64,000 nt of DNA from Janibacter limosus (GTDB taxonomy: Bacteria > Actinomycetota > Actinomycetes > Actinomycetales > Dermatophilaceae), in contig NZ_CP036164.1 of the NCBI RefSeq assembly GCF_004295485.1, forward strand, positions 3,286,001-3,350,000. The letters run 5' to 3'. Shown in pieces: positions 46,670 to 54,238 of this stretch; within the stretch, counting starts at the first letter, position 1; the number at the start of each line of letters is the position of its first letter. The notes under the pieces were generated by a model that was not told the origin of the DNA, ran no database searches, and was given only the letters and a program-made list of their open reading frames with translations. The position numbers and the translations under genes were made by a program.

Positions 46670-46940
46670 ACGGCCGGTCGGGGCGGGTGGCGACGGGGGA
46701 GCCGCTCACCCGCACCGCGTAGACCGGCGGGGGGCCGGCGTCGGCGAGCCCGAGGTAGGTGTGGCCGGTGATCCGGCACCACGCCGGCAGGTCGATCGGG
46801 GCCACCGGGTCGGTCGTGCTCAGGTGCACGACCGACCCTTCGGCGAGGTCGGCGACGCGGGCGCGCAGCAGGATGAGCAGCCGCGCGCACGAGCGGTCAC
46901 CCCCGTCGATCCGCTCGACGGGCTCGTCGGTGCCCTCCAC
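46653..46940 (-). CDS. TusA-like sulfurtransferase domain protein
   Basis: A 95-residue small protein. DGGDRSCARLLILLRARVA, LSTTDPVAPIDLPAWCRITG and HTYLGL match TusA-like proteins that accept sulfur on the first Cys; the classic CPxP is replaced by SCARL. GTG at 46940 lies 8 bases downstream of the peroxidase stop; a TTG at 46955 overlapping that stop is also possible. It is cotranscribed with glutathione peroxidase, suggesting thiol or persulfide handling. Confidence 0.68.
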   Translation of the reverse strand: MEGTDEPVERIDGGDRSCARLLILLRARVADLAEGSVVHLSTTDPVAPIDLPAWCRITGHTYLGLADAGPPPVYAVRVSGSPVATRPDRPWHPVT

Positions 46941-46947
46941 CGGCAGC

Positions 46948-47430
46948 TCAGGCAAGGACGGAGCGAAGGGCGGCGACCACCCGCTCGTCGTCCGGCTCCA
47001 CCTGCGGGCCGAAGCGGGCGACCGGGGTGCCGTCGGCGTCGATGACGAACTTCTCGAAGTTCCACCGGATGTCGCCGCTCTCGCCACCCTCGTCCTGGGT
47101 GTCGACGAGGCCCTCGTAGAGGGCGTGGCGGCCGGGGCCGTTGACCTCGATCTTTTCGCTCATGGGGAAGGCGACGCCGTAGGTCGCGGAGCAGAACTCG
47201 GCGATCTCCTCGGACGTGCCGGGCTCCTGCCCGCCGAACTGGTTGCACGGCAGCCCGACGACCGCGAGGTCGGGGTGCTGCTCGTGCAGCGCCTCCAGCG
47301 CCGTGTACTGCGGGGTCAGGCCGCACTTGGACGCGACGTTGACCAGAAGGGCGGGCTTGCCGCCGGTGAGGTCGCGCAGGGTGCCGGGGGTGCCGTCGAG
47401 GCGGGCGAGGGGAGTGTCGAGGAGGGTCAT
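46948..47430 (-). CDS. Glutathione peroxidase-like thiol peroxidase
   Basis: A 160-residue thioredoxin-fold peroxidase. Catalytic Cys in NVASKCGLTPQY (about residue 36), Gln in LPCNQFGGQEPG (about 71, which also holds the resolving-type Cys), and Trp in RWNFEKFVID (about 123). It reduces peroxides with thioredoxin-like donors, as Cys-type bacterial enzymes do. It follows the copper ATPase on the same strand after 40 bp. Confidence 0.9.
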   Translation of the reverse strand: MTLLDTPLARLDGTPGTLRDLTGGKPALLVNVASKCGLTPQYTALEALHEQHPDLAVVGLPCNQFGGQEPGTSEEIAEFCSATYGVAFPMSEKIEVNGPGRHALYEGLVDTQDEGGESGDIRWNFEKFVIDADGTPVARFGPQVEPDDERVVAALRSVLA

Positions 47431-47471
47431 ACACCGACCCTAGTCCGCCCCGCCGACACCCCCGGCCCGGA

Positions 47472-49751
47472 TCAGTGGGCCTTGAAGCCCCTCAGCCGCA
47501 GGCTGTTGCTCACGACGAAGACCGAGGAGAAGGCCATCGCCGCTCCGGCGATCATCGGGTTGAGCATCCCGGCCATCGCCAGCGGGATGGCGGCGACGTT
47601 GTAGGCGAACGCCCAGAAGAGGTTGCCCTTGATCGTCGACAGGGTGCGCCGGGCCAGCCGGATCGCGTCGACCGCGACCCGCAGGTCACCGCGCACGAGG
47701 GTCAGGTCACTGGCCTCGATGGCGACATCCGTGCCGGTGCCCATCGCCAGACCGAGGTCGGCGGTGGCCAGCGCGGCCGCGTCGTTGACGCCGTCACCGA
47801 CCATGGCGACGACCTTGCCCTCGCCCTGCAGCCGCTCGACGACCGCGACCTTGTCCGCGGGCATGACATCGGCGAAGACGTCGTCCTCGGCAATCCCGAC
47901 CTCGGCTGCGACGGCCCGGGCGACGACCTCGTTGTCACCGGTGAGCAGGATCGGCCGCAACCCCAGGGCGCGCAGCTCGGTGATCGCCTGCTTCGAGGTG
48001 TCCTTGATCGCGTCGGCGACGACGACGATGCCCCGGATGACCCCGTCCCAGCCGACGGCGACGGCGGTGCCACCGTCCTGCTGGGCGCGAGTCATCGCCT
48101 CCTGCAGCTCCTGCCCCAGGGGCATCGACCAGTCGGCGAGCAGCTGGGGGCGCCCGACGACGACCGAGGTGCTGACGTCGCCGCTCAGGATGACGCCCTG
48201 CACACCCAGGCCCTCGACATTGGCGAAGCCGTCGACCTCGGGCAACGACCCCGAGCGGGCGCGGGCACCGGTGACGATCGCCTGGGCGATCGGGTGCTCC
48301 GACGCGGCCTCGAGGGCTCCGGCGTAGCGCAGGACCTCGTCCTCGTCCTGGCCGTCAGCGGCGATGACCTCGCGCAGCGTCATCCGACCGGTGGTGACGG
48401 TGCCGGTCTTGTCGAGCACGATCGTGTCGACCTTGCGGGTGGACTCGAGCACCTCGGGGCCCTTGATGAGGATCCCCAGCTGGGCGCCGCGACCGGTACC
48501 GACCATCAGGGCGGTGGGCGTGGCCAGTCCGAGGGCGCAGGGGCAGGCGATGATCAGGACCGCGACGGCAGCGGTGAAGGCCATCGACAGGCCGGTCCCG
48601 ATGGCGATCCAGAAGATCAGTGTCGCCAGCGAGAGCACGAGGACGATCGGGACGAAGATCCCCGAGATACGGTCCGCCAGACGCTGCGCCTCGGCCTTGC
48701 CGTTCTGCGCGTCCGCGACCATCTGGGCCATCTGCGCCAGCTGGGTGTCGCCGCCGACGCGGGTGGCGCGCACGACGAGGCGGCCACCGGCGTTGACCGT
48801 CGCACCGACGACGCCGTCGCCTGGGGCGACCTCGACGGGGACCGACTCGCCGGTGAGCATCGAGGTGTCGACCGCGGAGGTGCCGCGCTCGATCACGCCG
48901 TCCGTGGCGATCTTCTCGCCCGGGCGGACGACGAAGAGCGTCCCCACGGCCAGCTCCTCGACGGGGACCTGCCGCTCGGTGGTCCCGTCGGCGTCGAGGA
49001 CGGTGACCTCCTTGGCGCCCATCTCGAGCAGCGCCCGCAGGGCGGCGCCGGCCTGGCGCTTGGAGCGCTTCTCGAAGTAGCGCCCGGCGAGGATGAAGGT
49101 CGTCACCCCTGCCGCGGCCTCGAGGTAGATGTTGCCCGAGCCGTCACCCCGCTCGACGGTGAGCTCGAAGGGGTGCGTCATGCCCGGCATGCCCGCGGTG
49201 CCGAAGAAGAGGGCGTACAGCGACCAGGCGAGGGCGGCGAGCGTGCCGATCGACACCAGCGTGTCCATCGTCGTCGCGCCGTGCTTGAGGTTGGTCCAGG
49301 CGGCCTTGTGGAAGGGCAGCGCGCCCCAGATCACGACCGGCGCGGCCAAGGTCAGCGACAGCCACTGCCAGTTGGTGAACTGCAGCGGCGGGATCATCGC
49401 CATCGCGATGACCGGGACCGACAGGACCGCCGAGATGATCAGCCGCTGGCGCAGCTGCTCGGTCTCGTCGGGGAGGGCCGGGCCGGCCCCCTTCGCCTCC
49501 TCCGTGCGGGGGAGAGATGCCCCGTAACCCGCCGACTCGACCGTCTCGACGAGGCGCTCGGGCGTGACCTCGGGCGCGTAGGTGACCTTGGCCTTCTCGG
49601 TCGCGTAGTTGACCGAGGCGCTCACCCCGTCGAGCTTGTTGAGCTTGCGCTCGATCCGGTTGGCGCACGAGGCGCAGGTCATGCCGGTGATGTCCAGCTC
49701 GACCTGCGTCGAGCCCGCCGTCGGGGTCGGCACGGTGTGTGGGGCGGTCAT
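47472..49751 (-). CDS. copA: Copper-exporting P1B-type ATPase
   Basis: A 759-residue membrane pump. One N-terminal heavy-metal domain ([20 protein letters not shown], residues ~20-39), eight transmembrane segments, the ion-binding CPC in [15 protein letters not shown] (about residue 400), the phosphorylation site DKTGT (about 446), HPIAQAI in the nucleotide domain, and [10 protein letters not shown]. It expels Cu(I) from the cytoplasm. The gene copZ lies 36 bp upstream on the same strand behind a CsoR-type operator. Confidence 0.95.
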   Translation of the reverse strand: MTAPHTVPTPTAGSTQVELDITGMTCASCANRIERKLNKLDGVSASVNYATEKAKVTYAPEVTPERLVETVESAGYGASLPRTEEAKGAGPALPDETEQLRQRLIISAVLSVPVIAMAMIPPLQFTNWQWLSLTLAAPVVIWGALPFHKAAWTNLKHGATTMDTLVSIGTLAALAWSLYALFFGTAGMPGMTHPFELTVERGDGSGNIYLEAAAGVTTFILAGRYFEKRSKRQAGAALRALLEMGAKEVTVLDADGTTERQVPVEELAVGTLFVVRPGEKIATDGVIERGTSAVDTSMLTGESVPVEVAPGDGVVGATVNAGGRLVVRATRVGGDTQLAQMAQMVADAQNGKAEAQRLADRISGIFVPIVLVLSLATLIFWIAIGTGLSMAFTAAVAVLIIACPCALGLATPTALMVGTGRGAQLGILIKGPEVLESTRKVDTIVLDKTGTVTTGRMTLREVIAADGQDEDEVLRYAGALEAASEHPIAQAIVTGARARSGSLPEVDGFANVEGLGVQGVILSGDVSTSVVVGRPQLLADWSMPLGQELQEAMTRAQQDGGTAVAVGWDGVIRGIVVVADAIKDTSKQAITELRALGLRPILLTGDNEVVARAVAAEVGIAEDDVFADVMPADKVAVVERLQGEGKVVAMVGDGVNDAAALATADLGLAMGTGTDVAIEASDLTLVRGDLRVAVDAIRLARRTLSTIKGNLFWAFAYNVAAIPLAMAGMLNPMIAGAAMAFSSVFVVSNSLRLRGFKAH

Positions 49752-49787
49752 GTCTCTCTCCTGTGGTGGCGAAGGGGGTGGTGCCGG

Positions 49788-49994
49788 TCAGACCAGCTGG
49801 TAGCCGGCCTCTTCGACGGCGGTGCGCACGGCGGCGGCGTCGACGGGCTCGGCGCTGGTCACGGTCACGGCGCCGGACTCGAGCTCGACCTGGACGCCCT
49901 CGACGCCGGCGATCTCCTGGATCTCCTCGGTGACGGAGCTGACGCAGTGGCCGCAGGTCATGCCGGTGACGGTGTAGGTGGCGGTGGTGCTCAT
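49788..49994 (-). CDS. copZ: Copper chaperone
   Basis: A 68-residue single heavy-metal-associated domain with the metal motif GMTCGHC (residues 11-17). It carries Cu(I) to CopA, whose gene follows; a CCCCCTTCG copy fills part of the 36-bp gap. The operator at 50036-50050 lies 41 bp upstream of its start. Confidence 0.93.
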   Translation of the reverse strand: MSTTATYTVTGMTCGHCVSSVTEEIQEIAGVEGVQVELESGAVTVTSAEPVDAAAVRTAVEEAGYQLV

Positions 49995-50035
49995 GGGGTG
50001 TCCTTTCGTCGGGGTGATGCCTCGTACAAGTACTG

Positions 50036-50050
50036 TACCCCCCTAGGGTA
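50036..50050 (-). promoter_or_regulatory. CsoR-type copper operator
   Basis: TACCCCCCTAGGGTA has the inverted TACCC...GGGTA form with central C-rich/TAG core of actinobacterial CsoR sites. It lies upstream of copZ-copA. No csoR gene is in the window, so it must act in trans. Confidence 0.75.
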
Positions 50051-50133
50051 TTCCCACGCGACTCGGCGACGTCCTGTCGCCCAGCCCGCGGCCTCGCCGC
50101 CGCGGTGTGCGCCCGCTGACTACGCTCGAAGCC

Positions 50134-50793
50134 ATGCCAGCCCTCGCCGCCCTCGCCGTGGTCACCCTGATCCACCTCGGCGCCCAGGCCGTCGCACCCG
50201 GGGGAATGGTCGCCGACGTCACCCAGGTGCTGCTCATGCCGCTCCTGCTGTGGTTCCTCGTCACCACGACGACCCGACCCCAGTCGCTCCTCGTGCGCCT
50301 GACGGTGGTGGCCCTCGTCCTGTCCTGGCTCGGCGACACGCTCCCGCGCTTCGTGGAGGACGGCAGCGAGCTCGGTTTCATGCTCATGCTCGGGGCCTTC
50401 CTGCTGGCGCAGCTCGCCTACGTGGCGGCGCTGTACCCCTTCGCCGATCGCAGCATCGCGCGCACCCGGCCCGTCCTCATCGCGCCCTATGCCATCGCGT
50501 TGGTGGTGCTGCTCGTGGTCGTCACGCTGGGCAGCGGGTTCAGGTGGCAGGTGGCGCTCTACGGGATCGCGATCATGACGATGGCCGTCCTGGCGACCGG
50601 ACTGGACCGGGTCGCCACGATCGGAGCGATCATCTTCGTCATCTCCGATGCGCTCATCGCGGTGCGCGCATTCGCCGACCTCGAGCTGCCTCTGCACGGG
50701 GTGTGGGTGATGCTCACCTACGTCGTCGGCCAGACCCTGCTCGTCGCCGCCATCGCCCACCGCGACCGGGTGGACCACGTGCGGCGCGGGTGA
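50134..50793 (+). CDS. Lysoplasmalogenase (YhhN/TMEM86 family)
   Basis: A 219-residue integral membrane protein with about eight helices (LAALAVVTLIHLGAQAV, LLMPLLLWFLVT, SWLGDTLPRF with the family Asp, PYAIALVVLLVVVTLG, FVISDALIAVRAF with a second Asp). Such enzymes cleave the vinyl ether of lysoplasmalogens. ATG at 50134 lies about eight bases after TACGCT, so the message may be leaderless; an earlier in-frame GTG at 50107 is the alternative. The next gene overlaps the stop. Confidence 0.8.
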   Translation: MPALAALAVVTLIHLGAQAVAPGGMVADVTQVLLMPLLLWFLVTTTTRPQSLLVRLTVVALVLSWLGDTLPRFVEDGSELGFMLMLGAFLLAQLAYVAALYPFADRSIARTRPVLIAPYAIALVVLLVVVTLGSGFRWQVALYGIAIMTMAVLATGLDRVATIGAIIFVISDALIAVRAFADLELPLHGVWVMLTYVVGQTLLVAAIAHRDRVDHVRRG

Positions 50794-52019
50794 GCGCGAC
50801 CGGAGCGGTGCACGAGGGGTACCTGCCGGGGACGCCGGAGTACCGCCGGGTCGTCTGGTCACTCTTCGCCGCGGGGACGGCCACCTTCGTCCTGCTCTAC
50901 TCGACGCAGGCGCTGCTGCCGGACTTCACCCGGCACTTCGGTGTCTCGAGTGAGAGCGCGACGCTGACGATCTCGCTGACCACCCTCGGGCTGGGCTGCG
51001 GACTGCTCATCGCCGGACCGCTGTCCGACGTCGTCGGTCGCACCCGGCTGATCCACCTGTCGCTGCTCGCGTCGGTGCTCGTCGGACTGGCATCCGCGCT
51101 CGCACCGACGTGGACCTCACTGCTCGTGCTGCGCTTCGCCTCCGGCTTCGTCCTCGCGGGGCTGCCCGCCGTCGCCACGGCCTACCTGCGCGAGGAGCTG
51201 CACCGCTCCAGTCAGGCCAGTGCGTCCGGGCTCTATGTCGGTGGCACCGCCGTCGGCGCGATGTTCAGCCGGCTGCTCGCCGGTGCTGGTGCGGAGGTCG
51301 GTGGCTGGCGGTGGGGGATCGGGGCGACGGTCGCGCTCGGGCTGGTCTGCGCGGTGGTCGTGCGGATGTGGTTGCCACCGTCACGGGGTTTCGTCGCCGT
51401 GCCCGGCAACCCGCGGGCGCTGCTCGCCACGACGAGGAAGGCGCTCACCGACCGAGGGCTGCTGGCGCTCTACGCCATCGGTGGCTGCGTCCTCGGGGCG
51501 ATGCAGGCCCCCTTCAACATGGTCGGATTTCGCCTCACCGAGGCGCCCTTCCACCTCGGGCTCGGGCTGGCGAGCCTGGTCTTCCTCGTCTACCCGCTCG
51601 GGACGATCAGCTCGGCGTGGTTCGGCCGGCTCGCCGACCGGCACGGTCGCCGGACGGTCGCTCCGGTGGGGGCGGGGATCGCCGCCGTGGGCGTAGTCGT
51701 GACGCTCCCGGATCATCTGAGCACCCTCGTCATCGGGCTGGCGCTCGTGGTCATCGGCTTCTTCGCCGTGCACGGCATCGCGAGCGGCTGGGTGCCCGTG
51801 CGGGCGCACGCTGGCGGGGCCAGTGCCAGCCAGGCGGCGTCGCTCTACCTCTTCACGTACTACCTGGGCTCCGCGGTCTTCGGCACGATCGCGGGCCTGG
51901 CGTGGACGCATGGTCACTGGCCGGGGGTCGTCGCGCTCTCGCTCGTGCTGCTCGCGGCCACGGCGGGGCTGACCGTGCTGTTGCGGCGCACGCCGCCGCT
52001 CGTGCCGGGTCAGTGGTGA
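50790..52019 (+). CDS. MFS transporter (12-helix)
   Basis: A 409-residue carrier. GTG at 50790 overlaps the lysoplasmalogenase TGA. Conserved loop 2-3 PLSDVVGRTRLIHLS and RFASGFVLAGLPAVATAYLR are typical of the YnfM-like drug exporters; FGRLADRHGRRT repeats the motif in the second half. An open frame extends far upstream over copA but is antisense and has no start of its own. Substrate unknown. Confidence 0.83.
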   Translation: MSATGAVHEGYLPGTPEYRRVVWSLFAAGTATFVLLYSTQALLPDFTRHFGVSSESATLTISLTTLGLGCGLLIAGPLSDVVGRTRLIHLSLLASVLVGLASALAPTWTSLLVLRFASGFVLAGLPAVATAYLREELHRSSQASASGLYVGGTAVGAMFSRLLAGAGAEVGGWRWGIGATVALGLVCAVVVRMWLPPSRGFVAVPGNPRALLATTRKALTDRGLLALYAIGGCVLGAMQAPFNMVGFRLTEAPFHLGLGLASLVFLVYPLGTISSAWFGRLADRHGRRTVAPVGAGIAAVGVVVTLPDHLSTLVIGLALVVIGFFAVHGIASGWVPVRAHAGGASASQAASLYLFTYYLGSAVFGTIAGLAWTHGHWPGVVALSLVLLAATAGLTVLLRRTPPLVPGQW

Positions 52020-53522
52020 CTACGACGCGGGTACGTCGTCGAGCGGCGCGTCCTCGAGGGGTACGTCCTCGGTCGCCATGTCGTCCCTCGGCGTCGTGAC
52101 CATCAGGCAGGTGACGACGGCGATCGCGGCGAGGGCGGTGAGCATGCCGAAGGCGACCTGCACGCCCGAGGCGCGCTCGGCGACGGTCGGGTCCGTGCCC
52201 GCGACGAGGGACATGACGGCGATGCTCGTGGCGGTGCCAGCGGCGCCGAAGACCTGCTGGGAGGAGCCGAGCAGCGCCGACCCGTGGGCGTAGAGGGAGC
52301 TCGGCAGCGACCCGAGCCCGGCGGTGAAGAGCGGGGTGAAAAGCAACGCCAGCGACAGGCTGAGCAGTACGTGCAGGAGCAGGATCGTCCACTGGCCGAC
52401 GTGCGGCACGAGGGCCGTGAAGAGGCCCAGGGTGACGGTCATGCCGACGGCGCCGGGCACGACGAGAGGGCGGGCGCCGATCCGGTCGTAGAGGCGTCCG
52501 ATGGTCGGTCCGAGCAAGCCCATCGCGATGCCGCCGGGGATGAGGAGCAGGCCCGTCTCGAGGGTGGACAGGCCCAGGCCGCGCTGGAGGTGGATCGGCA
52601 GCAGGATGATCGAGCTGATGAGCGCGGCGAACCCGAGGCACATGGTGACGAAGGCGCCGGTGAAGCTGCGGTGGGTGAAGGCGCGCAGGTCCATCAGCGG
52701 GTCGCCGTCGCGGCCGAGGGCGATCTGTCGCAGGACGAAGGCGATGAGTGCGATCGCGGCGACGCCCGCGGCTAGGGCCGGGTCGACGACGGGCTCGGGG
52801 GCAGGGGCGCCGGGGCCTGCGTGGCCGCCGCCGAGGCCCGAGAGGCCGTAGACGAGACCGCCGAAGCCGACGGTGGCCAGCGCGACGCTGAGGATGTCCA
52901 GGCGGCTGTCCCCGCGCTCGCCGACGTCGGGGAGGTGGCGCAGGCCGAGCCAGAGGGCGACCGCGGCGATGGGCAGGACGGTGATGAAGATCAGCCGCCA
53001 GGTGCCGAGCTCGAGCAGGATCCCGGAGACGGCCGGTCCCATGGCGGGGGCGACGGCGATGACGAGGGAGACATTGCCCATCGTGCGGCCGCGGTCCGCG
53101 ACGGGGACCAGGTCCATGAGCGTGGTCATGAGCAGCGGGATCATGATGGCGGTCCCGGCGGCCTGGACCACCCGGGCGGCCACGAGGACCTCGAAGGTGG
53201 GTGCCGCGGCCGCGATCGTCGTGCCGATGGTGAACAGGCCCATGGCCAGGGCGAAGGTGCGCCGGGTCGCCAGGCGCCGCATGATCCAGCCGGTCATCGG
53301 GATGACGACGGCCATGGTGAGCATGAAGGCGGTGGTCAGCCACTGCGCGGTCGTCTCGGGGACGTGGAACTCGTCCATGAGCCGCGGGATCGCGTTGTTC
53401 ATGATCGTCTCGTTGAGGATCACGACGAAGGTGGCGACGGTGAGCACGCGCAGGACCAGGGTCGTCTGGGCAGGCGTGGTCACGGGGTGCGGCGCGGCCG
53501 CGGGGGAGGGCATGTCCTCCAT
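52020..53522 (-). CDS. DHA2-family MFS multidrug exporter
   Basis: A 500-residue carrier with 14 predicted helices. Features: motif A GWIMRRLATRRTFALAMGLF, motif C-like PAMGPAVSGILLELGTWRLI (antiporter signature), and a C-terminal acidic tail. It is convergent with the other MFS gene, with stops adjacent (52019/52020). I keep the first ATG (53522); an ATG three codons in sits directly on GGAGGAC and is too close to it. Function: probable drug or toxin efflux. Confidence 0.83.
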   Translation of the reverse strand: MEDMPSPAAAPHPVTTPAQTTLVLRVLTVATFVVILNETIMNNAIPRLMDEFHVPETTAQWLTTAFMLTMAVVIPMTGWIMRRLATRRTFALAMGLFTIGTTIAAAAPTFEVLVAARVVQAAGTAIMIPLLMTTLMDLVPVADRGRTMGNVSLVIAVAPAMGPAVSGILLELGTWRLIFITVLPIAAVALWLGLRHLPDVGERGDSRLDILSVALATVGFGGLVYGLSGLGGGHAGPGAPAPEPVVDPALAAGVAAIALIAFVLRQIALGRDGDPLMDLRAFTHRSFTGAFVTMCLGFAALISSIILLPIHLQRGLGLSTLETGLLLIPGGIAMGLLGPTIGRLYDRIGARPLVVPGAVGMTVTLGLFTALVPHVGQWTILLLHVLLSLSLALLFTPLFTAGLGSLPSSLYAHGSALLGSSQQVFGAAGTATSIAVMSLVAGTDPTVAERASGVQVAFGMLTALAAIAVVTCLMVTTPRDDMATEDVPLEDAPLDDVPAS

Positions 53523-53609
53523 GGTCGGTCAGAGCACCGACAGTGACCAAATGGCTTTTGAGGGGCGAAGGGGGTGCCGCCCGTCGGTGGTCGAGAGGAG
53601 ACTGGTCGC

Positions 53610-53886
53610 ATGTGCCGAAACATCAGACAGCTGCACAACTTCGACCCCCCCGGCCACGAGCGACGAGGTGCGCGCTGCCGCGCTGCAGTACGTGCGCAAG
53701 GTGAGCGGGTCGACCAAGCCGAGCCAGGCCAACCAGGCCGCCTTCGACGAGGCGGTCGAGGAGATCGCCCAGGTGACCCAGCACCTGCTCTCGCACCTGA
53801 CCACCAATGCCCCGCCCAAGGACCGTGCGGTCGAGGCGGAGAAGGCCAAGGAGCGCGCCAGGATTCGTTACGGAAAAACGGGCTGA
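53610..53886 (+). pseudogene. DUF2277 protein with frameshift in a C7 run
   Basis: The family start MCRNIRQLHNFDPP is read from ATG 53610 (GAGAGGAG upstream). At the run of seven C (53645-53651) the correct frame is lost; with one C fewer it reads PPATSDEVRAAALQYVRKV and onward to RYGKTG and TGA 53884-53886, the complete ~90-residue family length. As given, the frame runs on into the dnaB leader. A homopolymer error or a reversible phase switch are both possible. Confidence 0.75.
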
Positions 53887-53956
53887 CTGGACTTGCGCGG
53901 AGGGGGCAAATATGTCCTCCGGGCGTGTCGCCGAAGGATTTTCGGCGTGTCGTGCC

Positions 53957-54126
53957 TGTGGATGATCTGCGGATAGGTTTTTTCGGGTCCACATCTGCGC
54001 GATTGCGTTTGTGCAGGTCAGAGTGGGTGCTGTGACCTGTGTGACGGCGGGATCCACAGGGTTGTCCACTGGCTGTGCACAGTGCCATGGCGCGTCGTCC
54101 ACAGCCTGTCCACATCCTTGTCCACA
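53957..54126. promoter_or_regulatory. Helically phased DnaA-box cluster upstream of dnaB
   Basis: The exact box TTGTCCACA lies at 54118-54126. Near matches on the same strand are CTGTCCACA 54106, TCGTCCACA 54095, CTGTGCACA 54073, TTGTCCACT 54062 and GGATCCACA 54050. Starts are 12, 11, 22, 11 and 12 bp apart, so the boxes lie on one face of the helix. Weaker matches are GGGTCCACA 53985 and the reverse box TGTGGATGA 53957. There is no dnaA or dnaN here, so this is more likely a regulatory or titration cluster than the origin. Confidence 0.7.
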
Positions 54127-54238
54127 GGCCCGTTTGTCGTTGTCGGTGCGGAGTGCGACTCTGCTCTGACGTCTCCTTCGCGGGGGCGTGCGGACCCCCC
54201 TTCGCCGGGGTCGCAGAGGACTGACGGAGGGCACGCGG

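Noticed and set aside
47475..50789. A plus-strand open frame of over 1000 codons leading into the MFS gene at 50790
   Set aside because: It is antisense to copA and copZ, is Arg/Asp/Gly-rich without domains, and has no start of its own. Only the part from GTG 50790 encodes a protein.
53957..54126. Chromosomal origin oriC
   Set aside because: Only about eight boxes, with no dnaA, dnaN or long AT-rich unwinding stretch. I treat it as a dnaB-linked DnaA cluster.
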